Program-made: the position numbers and the translations under genes
The notes under the pieces: model-generated
What the model was told of the DNA's origin: nothing
Database searches by the model: none
The model's input: only the letters and a program-made list of their open reading frames with translations
Assembly (NCBI RefSeq): GCF_036195045.1
Contig: NZ_CP108100.1
Location: 7,068,001-7,132,000 of the forward strand
Direction: 5' to 3'
Source: Streptomyces sp. NBC_00236
Lineage (GTDB): Bacteria; Actinomycetota; Actinomycetes; Streptomycetales; Streptomycetaceae
DNA: 64,000 nucleotides
Shown: positions 9,573 through 18,500 of the stretch, piece after piece
How the letters are laid out: each line of letters opens with the position of its first letter
Numbering within the stretch: the first letter of the stretch is position 1

Positions 9573-10189
9573 CCACGCCTGCCACCCCCAGCCAGCCGTC
9601 CGTTCTCTCCCTGCCGGTCAACCAACTGCTCAAGGGTCCCATCTTCCGTGACCAGCACGAACGGGCATGGGACGCCCTGTTGAACCACAGTGCCGGCGTG
9701 AAGGACTACGTCGACGTCATGGGGCTGCGTGTGGTGATCGACGAGATGGAAGGCTACGCCTTCCTCCAGTCGAAACCCGACGACGAGGACGACGTCCGCG
9801 ATGCCCGCATGGCGCCGCCGCGGCTGATGCCCCGCCGCTCACTGTCCTACCCCGTCAGCCTGCTGGTCGTGCTGCTGCGCAAGCGGCTCGCAGAGTTCGA
9901 CGCAGGCGCCGACGGCACCCGCCTGATGATCACCCGGGACGAGATCGTGGAGATGATCCGACTGTTCCTCCCCGCCGGCACCAATGAAGCCCGCCTGGTC
10001 GACCAGATCGACGGCCACATCAATAAGGTGGTCGACCTGCAGTTCCTGCGCCGTGCCCGCAGGCAGGACCAGCTCTTCGAGGTGCAGCGGATCATCAAAG
10101 CCTTCGTCGACGGTCAGTGGCTCGCCGAATTCGAAACGAACCTGGCCCAGTACGCGGTCACCCACACCCACCAGGAGAAGCAGCAGTGA
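9569..10189 (+). CDS. jetB: JetB, Wadjet accessory subunit (DUF4194)
   Basis: 206 residues, DUF4194. JetB is the KITE/MukE-like winged-helix subunit bridging the JetA kleisin and JetC ATPase. Visible family traits include [20 protein letters not shown] near residue 30, a central [19 protein letters not shown] helix, the [12 protein letters not shown] segment and a C-terminal [20 protein letters not shown] region. ATG 9569 overlaps the jetA stop (ATGA) behind GGAGGGG, so the two are translationally coupled. Its stop in turn overlaps the jetC GTG. Confidence 0.92.
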   Translation: MTTPATPSQPSVLSLPVNQLLKGPIFRDQHERAWDALLNHSAGVKDYVDVMGLRVVIDEMEGYAFLQSKPDDEDDVRDARMAPPRLMPRRSLSYPVSLLVVLLRKRLAEFDAGADGTRLMITRDEIVEMIRLFLPAGTNEARLVDQIDGHINKVVDLQFLRRARRQDQLFEVQRIIKAFVDGQWLAEFETNLAQYAVTHTHQEKQQ

Positions 10190-13100
10190 TCCCCGCCCAG
10201 TCCGGCCCCGCCGGCACGCGTGTCGCCTCCACCGACCTGGTTGCGGCCGGCTTCCGGCTGGAGCGCCTGGAGGTATACAACTGGGGCACGTTCGACAAGC
10301 ACGTGTGGACGTTCGGCATCGGCGGCGCCAATGCTTTGCTGACCGGGGACATCGGTTCCGGGAAGTCCACCCTGGTCGATGCCATCACCACCCTGTTCAT
10401 GCCTGCACGCAAGATCGCCTACAACAAGGCGGCCGGCGCGGAGAGCGGCGAGCGCAGCCTGCGCTCCTATGTGCTGGGCCACTACAAGTCCGAACGCAAC
10501 GAGACGACCGGAGCGACCAAGCCGGTGGCGCTGCGCAAGCCGGGCAGCTACTCCGTCATCCTTGGGGTCTTCACCAACCCGGCGCTATCGGCGACCGTCA
10601 CGCTGGGGCAGGTGTTCTGGCTCGCTGACGCGAACGCCACCCACCCCGATCGGCTATTCCTCGTCGCCGACCAGGCGCTTTCCGTCGCAGGCGACTTCGC
10701 TGACTTCGGCACCGAGGTGCGCTCCTTGAAGAAGCGTCTCGAAGCGAGCGACGTCCGCGTCCACAAGACGTTCCCGCCCTACAGCAAGGACTTCCGGCGC
10801 CGCATGGGCATCGAGTCCGAGCAGGCACTGGAGCTCTTCCACCAGACGGTGTCGATGAAGTCGGTGGGCAGCCTGGACGACTTCGTCCGCAGTCACATGC
10901 TCGAGCCGTTCGATGCGGCGGCCATGACCGACAACATCATCAGCCACTTCGACGCGCTCACCACCACCTACAACTCCGTTCAGCGAGCACGCGCCCAGAC
11001 CGAGGCCCTCACCCCGCTGCTCGCGGAATGCGACGCCTACGAGAGGCTGACCGCACGCATCGACGAAGCCGACACGCAGCAGGCTGCCCTGCGGTATTTC
11101 ATGGCCGAGCGCACGTCAGCGCTGCACGAAGCCCAGCGCGCCGAGGCGGAACGGACACTCGCACGCCTGCAGGGCGAAAAGGATGCCGCGAAGGACGAGC
11201 TGGAACGGCTGCGTGGCCAGCAGCGTCGGTGGGACCTGCAGCGCGAGGGCCTGGGCGGCGGCCGGTTGGGTGAGCTCGAGCGCCAGATCAAGGAGACGGA
11301 GCAGCAGCGCACCGCGCAGGAGGGGCGGGCCCGCCAGCACGCCGCCCTGTTGGAGCAGGCAAAGCTGGCCCCCGTGACCGACCGGGCCCAGTTCACCGAC
11401 CGGCTCGACGACATCGCCCGCGCCCAGCACAGCGTCGCCGCGACCGCCCGTGACACGCGCACGGCCCTGGAGACCCTCGCGGTCGAGGCCGCACAGCTGA
11501 AGCGGCAGGCTGAGGACATCAACGCGGACCTGCTCAGCTTGCGCTCGCGCCGCAGCAACATCCCACGCAGGCAGCTGGAGGTACGCGCTCGCCTGAGCCG
11601 TGAACTCGGCATCGAGGAGAGTGCCCTGCCGTTCGCCGGCGAACTCATCCAGGTCCGTGACGAGGAACAGGAGTGGGCCGGGGCCGCCGAGCGTCTGCTG
11701 CGCGGCTTCGCCGTGTCCCTCCTGGTTTCCGGTGACCAGTACGCCCGCGTCTCAGACTGGATCAATGACCACCACCTGGGGGCGAAGCTGGTTTACTTCC
11801 GCGTTCCGGACAAGCTCCCGCCGCGGCGCCTGTCCACCGCCACGTCCACGGCGCTGTTCACCAAGCTCGAGGTGCGTGACGACTCGCCGCTCGCCCCGTG
11901 GCTGGCCGGCGAGCTCGAACGCCGCGCCTCCCACGCTTGCGTGCCGACGATGGAGGACTTTCGGCACACCGAACTCGCCATCACCGCCCAGGGGCTGATC
12001 AAGGGGGCGCGGGGCCGTCACGAGAAGAACGACACCACCCGCATCGATGACCGCAGCACCTATGTGCTCGGCTGGACGAACCAGGCCAAGATCGACGCTC
12101 TCCTGGACCAGGCCCATCGGGTCCATGACGCCCAGCGCGAGACGGAGAAGAAGAAGTGCGAGCTGGATGCCACCTACAAGGACGCCCTCAGTCATGACAA
12201 GGTCCTCGACCGGCTGGCAGCCATGGCGGACTACAACGAGATCGACTGGCCTTCCGCAGTACGGCACATCACCCAGCTCACGGCCGAGAGGCAAAGTCTG
12301 CAGGCCGACTCCCAGGACCTGGACGGACTCACCCGCCGCCTCACTGAAATCGCCGGTGACATCACCACACAGGAACGTGCATACGAGCGAGCACAGCAGA
12401 GCTGGGGCCGAGTCGGCGGCGACCGCGACGCCGCTGAACGCGCCCGCGACGAGGCCCGCTCCGTACTCGAAGAACCGGACGCCAGGGACGCGCGGCCACA
12501 CTTCCCGGCCCTCGAGCAGCGCCTGACCACTGCCCACCTGACGTGCCGGACGACACAGGAGTGCGCCCAGAGCGAGTCCCGGCTGCGCGAGGAGATGGCG
12601 GCCGACAGACACCGCTGGGCCAAGGAGCAGACGCGCCTCGGCCAGACGATTGCCGCCCGGATGAGTTCTTTCCGAGCTGCCTACCAGGTCGAGACCAACG
12701 AACTCGACGCCTCCGTCGCCTCCGCGCCCGGCTACCGAGCCTTGCACCAGCAGCTCGTCGCGGACGACCTGCCGCGATTCGAGAACCAATTCCGCACCTA
12801 TCTGAAGACCAACGTAATCCGTGAGATCGCCGGATTCCACGCGCAGCTCAACATCTGGGCGGACGAGATCGGCGACCGCATCAACACCATCAACGAGTCC
12901 CTGGTCGACATCGACTACAACCCGGGTCGTTACATCATGCTCAAGCCCGAGCAGACACCCAACACCGAGATCCGCGAATTCACCGCTGAACTGCGTGCCT
13001 GCACCGACGACGTCCTGTCCGGTGACGACTCCGACCTGTACTCCGAGGAGAAGTTCCACCAGGTGCAGCGCCTGATCGAACGCTTCAAGGGCCGTGAACA

Positions 13101-13605
13101 CCACACCGACAGCGACCGGACCTGGACCAAGCGCGTCACCGACGTCCGCTACTGGTTTGTCTTCAGCGCCAGTGAACGACGCCGCGAGGACGATTCCGAG
13201 TATGAGGTGTACTCCGACTCCGGCGGCAAGTCCGGCGGCCAGAAGGAGAAACTCGCCTACACCATCCTGGCCGCCTCCCTCGCCTACCAGTTCAAGCTCG
13301 ACACCAACAGCACAAGGAGCCGCACCTTCCGCTTCGTGGTCATCGATGAAGCCTTCGGACGCGGCTCGGAGGAATCCGCCCGCTTCGCCCTGGATCTCTT
13401 CAAACGCCTGGGCCTGCAGCTCCTGATCGTCACCCCGCTGCAGAAGATCCACGTCATCGAGCCCTATGTGTCCGCCGTCGGCTTCGTCGACAACCCCACC
13501 GGACACCATTCCCGCCTGCGCACCCTGACCACTGCTCAGTACCGCCAAGAACGCCTAGCCCACACCCTGGCCGGCCTGCAGCCCACTGCCGCACAGGGAG
13601 CATGA
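10186..13605 (+). CDS. jetC: JetC, Wadjet SMC-like ATPase
   Basis: 1,139 residues from GTG 10186, which overlaps the jetB stop and follows AGGAG by about nine bases. JetC is the MukB/SMC-like motor of Wadjet: two head halves joined by a long coiled coil that extrudes DNA before JetD cleaves it. Walker A is GDIGSGKST at residues 54-62. The coiled-coil arms span about 280-500 and 640-830, with a hinge-like domain between ([20 protein letters not shown]). The C-terminal head carries the ABC signature SGGQ at 1016-1019 and Walker B FVVIDE with Asp1054-Glu1055. All ATPase residues are present, so the complex should be active. Many long antisense frames over this gene are codon-bias shadows. Confidence 0.95.
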   Translation: MIPAQSGPAGTRVASTDLVAAGFRLERLEVYNWGTFDKHVWTFGIGGANALLTGDIGSGKSTLVDAITTLFMPARKIAYNKAAGAESGERSLRSYVLGHYKSERNETTGATKPVALRKPGSYSVILGVFTNPALSATVTLGQVFWLADANATHPDRLFLVADQALSVAGDFADFGTEVRSLKKRLEASDVRVHKTFPPYSKDFRRRMGIESEQALELFHQTVSMKSVGSLDDFVRSHMLEPFDAAAMTDNIISHFDALTTTYNSVQRARAQTEALTPLLAECDAYERLTARIDEADTQQAALRYFMAERTSALHEAQRAEAERTLARLQGEKDAAKDELERLRGQQRRWDLQREGLGGGRLGELERQIKETEQQRTAQEGRARQHAALLEQAKLAPVTDRAQFTDRLDDIARAQHSVAATARDTRTALETLAVEAAQLKRQAEDINADLLSLRSRRSNIPRRQLEVRARLSRELGIEESALPFAGELIQVRDEEQEWAGAAERLLRGFAVSLLVSGDQYARVSDWINDHHLGAKLVYFRVPDKLPPRRLSTATSTALFTKLEVRDDSPLAPWLAGELERRASHACVPTMEDFRHTELAITAQGLIKGARGRHEKNDTTRIDDRSTYVLGWTNQAKIDALLDQAHRVHDAQRETEKKKCELDATYKDALSHDKVLDRLAAMADYNEIDWPSAVRHITQLTAERQSLQADSQDLDGLTRRLTEIAGDITTQERAYERAQQSWGRVGGDRDAAERARDEARSVLEEPDARDARPHFPALEQRLTTAHLTCRTTQECAQSESRLREEMAADRHRWAKEQTRLGQTIAARMSSFRAAYQVETNELDASVASAPGYRALHQQLVADDLPRFENQFRTYLKTNVIREIAGFHAQLNIWADEIGDRINTINESLVDIDYNPGRYIMLKPEQTPNTEIREFTAELRACTDDVLSGDDSDLYSEEKFHQVQRLIERFKGREHHTDSDRTWTKRVTDVRYWFVFSASERRREDDSEYEVYSDSGGKSGGQKEKLAYTILAASLAYQFKLDTNSTRSRTFRFVVIDEAFGRGSEESARFALDLFKRLGLQLLIVTPLQKIHVIEPYVSAVGFVDNPTGHHSRLRTLTTAQYRQERLAHTLAGLQPTAAQGA

Positions 13606-13606
13606 G

Positions 13607-14791
13607 ATGACAACACAACACGACGTTGGCTGGACCACCCCGCAGGCCGTCATCGAACGCCTCCGCAAACGCTGGAAGATGGGCACCTACCTCACCCAGC
13701 TCGCGGACGGATCACCATGGGAACCCGTCGAGATTCCACTGCGTGGTCCGAAAGCCGGGGACATCACCCGTCAATATGACCACGTCCTCGCCTGGACCGA
13801 ATCCTGGGCGCCCACTGCACACCCGCACCTGCACATCGAGTACCGGCGCCTCGGCGGGCGCCTGGCCGGCGTGAACAACGTCCCCGCCCGCGTTCGCATC
13901 GACGACCGTGACCACCTCTGGCGTCTGCTCGGCGTCAGTCCCACGGTCGACCGCTACCAGAGTCTGCTGACCTCTGCCCGAGACGTGCTGCCCGACCTCG
14001 TCGAGTGGATGACCGGCCATCCCATGCAGGTGCTCCAGCGCGAAGGCGACTGGGCCCGCTTGCAGAGCACCATCCAATGGATCCTCGACTACCACGGTCC
14101 CACCGTCTACCTGCGCCAGCTCGACGTACCCGGCGTGGACACCAAATTCATCGAACGCCACCGAGCCATCCTGACCACCCTGCTCGAGCAGTGTCTCCCC
14201 GAAGACCGCATCAACACCGAAGCCGCACGCACCGACTTCGCCGCCCGCTTCCGCTTTCTACGAAAGCCCGCCTACCTGCGCTTCCGGCTCCTCGACGGCG
14301 AAGCGCTGGCCGGCTTCCGCGAACTGGCCGTCCGGGCAGATGAGTTCACCGCACCCCCGCCCGGCATCACGACCGTCTACGTCATCGAGAACGAGACCAC
14401 CTATCTGGCTTTCCCTGACCAACCCCACAGCATCGTAATCCACGGCGCAGGCTACGCCGTCACCCAACTCTCCGCCCTGAACTGGCTACACGGCATACGC
14501 CTTGTGTACTGGGGCGACCTGGACACTCACGGGTTCACCATCCTCGACCGGCTGCGTCGGGCCTTCCCGCACGCGCAGTCCATCCTGATGAACCGGGGCG
14601 TTCTCCTGGAGCACCGCGGCCAGTGGGTGAACGAAGACGCCCCCACCCACCGGCCTCTCGGCACGCTCACACCGGACGAGGCCGATGTCTACGACAGCCT
14701 CGTGGAAGGCGAGTTCGGCCTCAACGTGCGACTCGAACAAGAACGCGTGCGGTTCCACCTGCTTGAAGACGCCCTCAAGGAGCTCCGCTAG
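13607..14791 (+). CDS. jetD: JetD, Wadjet topoisomerase VI/TOPRIM-like nuclease (DUF3322-DUF2220)
   Basis: 394 residues. JetD is the nuclease subunit that cuts plasmid DNA. The N-terminal DUF3322 domain (VIERLRKRWKMGTYLTQLAD; PHLHIEYRRLGGRL) is followed by a DUF2220 TOPRIM-like domain. Candidate metal ligands are Glu261 in YVIENE and the DLD motif at 304-306 in VYWGDLDTHGF, the layout expected for Spo11/Top6A-type TOPRIM. ATG 13607 lies one base after the jetC stop with GGGAG six bases upstream. The operon is complete and in the canonical jetABCD order. Confidence 0.93.
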   Translation: MTTQHDVGWTTPQAVIERLRKRWKMGTYLTQLADGSPWEPVEIPLRGPKAGDITRQYDHVLAWTESWAPTAHPHLHIEYRRLGGRLAGVNNVPARVRIDDRDHLWRLLGVSPTVDRYQSLLTSARDVLPDLVEWMTGHPMQVLQREGDWARLQSTIQWILDYHGPTVYLRQLDVPGVDTKFIERHRAILTTLLEQCLPEDRINTEAARTDFAARFRFLRKPAYLRFRLLDGEALAGFRELAVRADEFTAPPPGITTVYVIENETTYLAFPDQPHSIVIHGAGYAVTQLSALNWLHGIRLVYWGDLDTHGFTILDRLRRAFPHAQSILMNRGVLLEHRGQWVNEDAPTHRPLGTLTPDEADVYDSLVEGEFGLNVRLEQERVRFHLLEDALKELR

Positions 14792-15553
14792 CAACCGCAC
14801 ACACCGTCAGCCAGCTTGTCGGTGTCGATGAAGGGGCAGGTTCATCGATCTGCGGCAAGCAGTTCCTGGTGCCTGGCGAGCGCCGTAGGACGAAGGAGAG
14901 GCACGGAACTCGTCGGTCACCGTCCCACGGGGTCTTCAGGGCATGGCAGCTCGGGCACAGAGCGATCATGGCCCATTGCGGCTGAGTGCCGAGGTGTAGC
15001 GGGGATCAGGGCAGCAGAGGTTCTCCCAGCCCCGTTGGCTGCGCTCGAGCACCGCATGGCGGGATGCCGGCGACGCGGCTCAGCCGCTGACTACCTTGGG
15101 GCCGGCGGCGGTGGCTCTTGCCGTCCCGCATGGCGCGCTGCGCCCGGGCATCCAGCTCCGCGTAGCGCAGAACCGGATCTGCTATGCGGCGCAGCAGGGC
15201 AACGGGCATCCGGCAGCAGTCGAGTGCATCGGCGGCCGGCTCCTCGGCCGTACCTTCGCCGTTCCGTCCCGCCCTCCTCCGTGAGCCCTACCGGAGGTAG
15301 TCGGATGAAGAACTGCAATATTCTCCGTGACTGTTGGCAGCGCGGCGACAGCCTCCACCACGCGGTCCAGGCCGTCGCCCGCATGCATCACCTCGCGCCC
15401 TCACCGCTTGACCAGGCACGCCAAATGCCCAGTTCAGCCTGCCTGACTACGGCCTTCTACAACACGCTTATAGTGCAGTCGCGAGGGTGTCCAGGTCGTT
15501 CGTCACACCGGGATCTTGGGCACTTAACGATGTTTTGTGTGTCGCTGCGGTGG
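14792..15553. other. Gap between the two defence operons, with a possible HNH remnant
   Basis: 762 bp between the convergent ends of jetD and the giant NTPase gene. On the minus strand at about 14,900-14,980 a short frame reads MIALCPSCHALKTPW, like the C-terminal CxxC part of McrA-type HNH endonucleases (LVALCPSCHAxKT). The flanking frames are broken and no full gene can be assembled. The rest shows no supported gene or RNA. Confidence 0.4.
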
Positions 15554-18500
15554 TTAGCGTGGTCCGTGTGCACGCCAGGCAGTAGCGATGGTTGCTTCCA
15601 GCGCCGAGTCGTCAGTGCCGGGTGTCTCGGTCAGGGCTGACATGTGGCGCAGGGTGGCCAGTACGTCAGCGGCGTCGGGGTGTTCTGAAGTGAGGAGGTC
15701 GACGAGGTCGTCTTCGGACAGGGGCTCGTCGAGTTCGGACAGGTCGTGCAGGATGCCCTGCAGGGCCGGACCGGTGAGGGCGGCTGCTTCCAGAAGCTGG
15801 TTGGCACCGGCGGGGGTGGCGAGGGCGTCGTGCAGGGTGCGGCAGATGTCCGCTGCGCTGTGCCTCGTGGCGGCCAGCTCGGCGGCTTGATTGAGCAGCA
15901 TCGGCCAACCGCCGGTCGTGGCGAAGAGGCGGCGGCGATCTTCCGGGGCGTTGAAGGCGGTCAGGACATCGGTGGGGGTGACCCAACTGCGAATGCCGTC
16001 GGTGGTGGCGCGCTGCAGGGGGACAAGAATGTCCTCTTCCGCGTAGCGGGACAGGACCTCAAGGTGTTCGCGATTCCCGGCGTCAATGAGGGCGATGACG
16101 CAGCGGGTTACGCCGGAGGCGGGTTGGCGGGTGATGGCGTCGCGCAGAGCGGTATCGACGCGGTCGGGCTTGAAGTGTCGCATGTCACTGACGATCAGCC
16201 GGTGAGGGCTGCGGGCCTTGCCTGCGCTCAGCGCCTGGCGGTATGCGTGGGGTGTGGCCGGTTTGATCAGGGGGGCCAGCTCGCTGGGGGTGCGTTGCTG
16301 CTGGTCGGTCAGCGCGGCGGTGACGTCATCGAGGCAGGTGGCGTCGGTGCCAAGCACGATGCGCAGCGCGTTGTTGCGACGCACCAGACCCGCGATCTGC
16401 TGTTCCGTCAGGGGACTAATTCGGGCGCCGGGAAGCGGGCGCCGAGCCTGGCTGATGGACAGACGGGTGGAGATGTCGTTGGGGTCGTGAGCGTGGAGTT
16501 CTTCCTCGATGGCGTCCTGGGTACCCAAGAGTCGCAGGACGTTGGAGGAGCGCAGGCGCCAGCCGTCACGTTCGGTGGCCAGGATCCCCAGGCCCAGCAT
16601 CTCTTCCAGCAGGACGCGGAACTCGTCGGCCGTGTGGTGGGTGAAGCTCTCGGGCCACCATTCAGCGCATTGCTGGCGCAGGGCGCGCGTGCTCATGCTG
16701 TGTTCGACGCCATGCGTGTGGGCGTTGTGCGCGATGAGCAATGCGATGACCTTGTAGCGGGGGTCGAGATTGAGGTTGAGGCGCACGGTGTCGCGGATAC
16801 GACGTCGCAACTCCGGCGAGCCGACAACGCGTTCGAGGATGTCGTTGTCGATGGTCCAGGGCGGCCCATCGGGCGTGCGGCTGGCCAGTGCTTCGCTGAC
16901 GAGGGCCTCACCGGCGACCTGAAGGAGTTTCGGGTGGTAGTTGCAGTAGGCCAGCAGGCGGTGGATGAGGCTGTCGTGCGCGAAGTTGATCCCCAGGACT
17001 TCAGCAGGCTCCTGGAGTAGACGGTAGGCAGGGCCAGGGGAGAGGGGGCCGATGCCCAGGGCTTTGCCGAAGTGCGCCTCGGCGAGAGGTTGGTTGGGCA
17101 GACCGGCGAAGCGCTGGACCTGGTGCAGACCGGCGAAGACGGGCTTGAAGCGGCGTTCGGTCGCGCTCATCAGGTCCCGCAGGCGGGTGGTCTGAGGGAA
17201 GCCGGCGTCGGCTTCGGCGTCGAAGAAGGAATCGCACTCGTCGAGCAGGAGCAGCAACCGTCGGGTCCGGTCCTGATCGAGCCAGGCCGTGACGGCATCC
17301 CGGACACGCCGAAACGCGGTGGAGGCGCGCCGGCCGGGTGCCAGACCGATCCCTGCCCGACCCAGCTCGGTGGAGATCATGTCCCAGATCTCCTCTGTGC
17401 CCGAGGCCAGGCTACTGGGCAGCGGTAGGTAGAGCGCGACATGGCCTTCGGTGAGGGCGTGGCGGCGACCAGCGGCCCGTAGGAGGGCCGACTTTCCCAG
17501 CCTGCGCCCGCCGTACAAGAGACTGACACCGTGCTGGTCAGTGACGGCGGACAGTTCCTCGGCGCGACCGTAGAACATCTCCTCCGGCACGGCTTCGTTG
17601 GCGTCGGGGGTGTAGGGATTGATGGCACTGAACGGGGCCAGGATGCGTTCAGTCAAGGTGAACTGTCCACTGCCGCGGGAGGCCAGGTACGCCAGAGCAG
17701 CAGCGTCCAGTACCAGAACGGGTTTGGCGGGATGTTCGGCGCAGACTGCGGCCAGGGCTCTGCGTTGAGCGGGAGATAGGGTGCCGATGAACGCGATCAT
17801 GACGGGAATGGAGCTGGGATCTTGCTGGACCCAGGCGAGGAGCTTGGCAGCGTCGGTGACCTCGGACGTCATCAGTAGTCGCAGTCGGCCGTCCGCTTGC
17901 GTACCGAAAGCCGGCAGGCGAACCTTGCCGATCAGTGTCACGTCGCGAAGATCGACCCACCGGCGCAGGTTTGAGGCGACCGGCAGGCCGGGGTCGGCCT
18001 CGCGCTCATATTCGATACCGGCCAGACGCAGAGCCGGGCTCAGTACGTAGGTGTTGGTGCGGACCTGGGCCCATCGGGTGGCAACGTGGTGCCAGGCAGT
18101 GAGTGCGGCCACGGCGATTTTACGATCACCGGGGGACAGGGGGCCGAAGTCCAAGGGGCCCAGTCTGGTGCCGTTCTCGGCCGCGGTGATCACCGCGGGG
18201 GTGATGCCATCGGCCAGGGCTTGTGGGACCGCAGGGAAAAAGGCATCGAAGTCGGCCAGCGCGGTGTGCTGTGCACGTGGCGGCGTGTTCCCCTCGCGGG
18301 CCGCCAGCAAGTACTCTTCGGCCGTCGCAAGGTCACCCTCGACGATCAGCTGTCTTACAGCGTCAGTCAGTCGGGTGGGCGCGTCGGCCTCGTTGAGCTC
18401 CACGGTGGCCCGTTCCTGCAGGGACCGGGCGGCCTCGGCACCCAGAACGGTGAGTTCCTCGCGAATGGCCTCACACTCGCGGCGGACAGCACCGAGAGCA

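Noticed and set aside
11752..13548. 598-codon minus-strand frame opposite jetC
   Set aside because: Antisense to conserved ATPase sequence, no ribosome-binding site, composition typical of shadow frames.
14900..14980. HNH endonuclease gene
   Set aside because: Only a short CPSCHALKT-like segment remains with broken flanking frames; noted in the gap entry rather than called as a gene.
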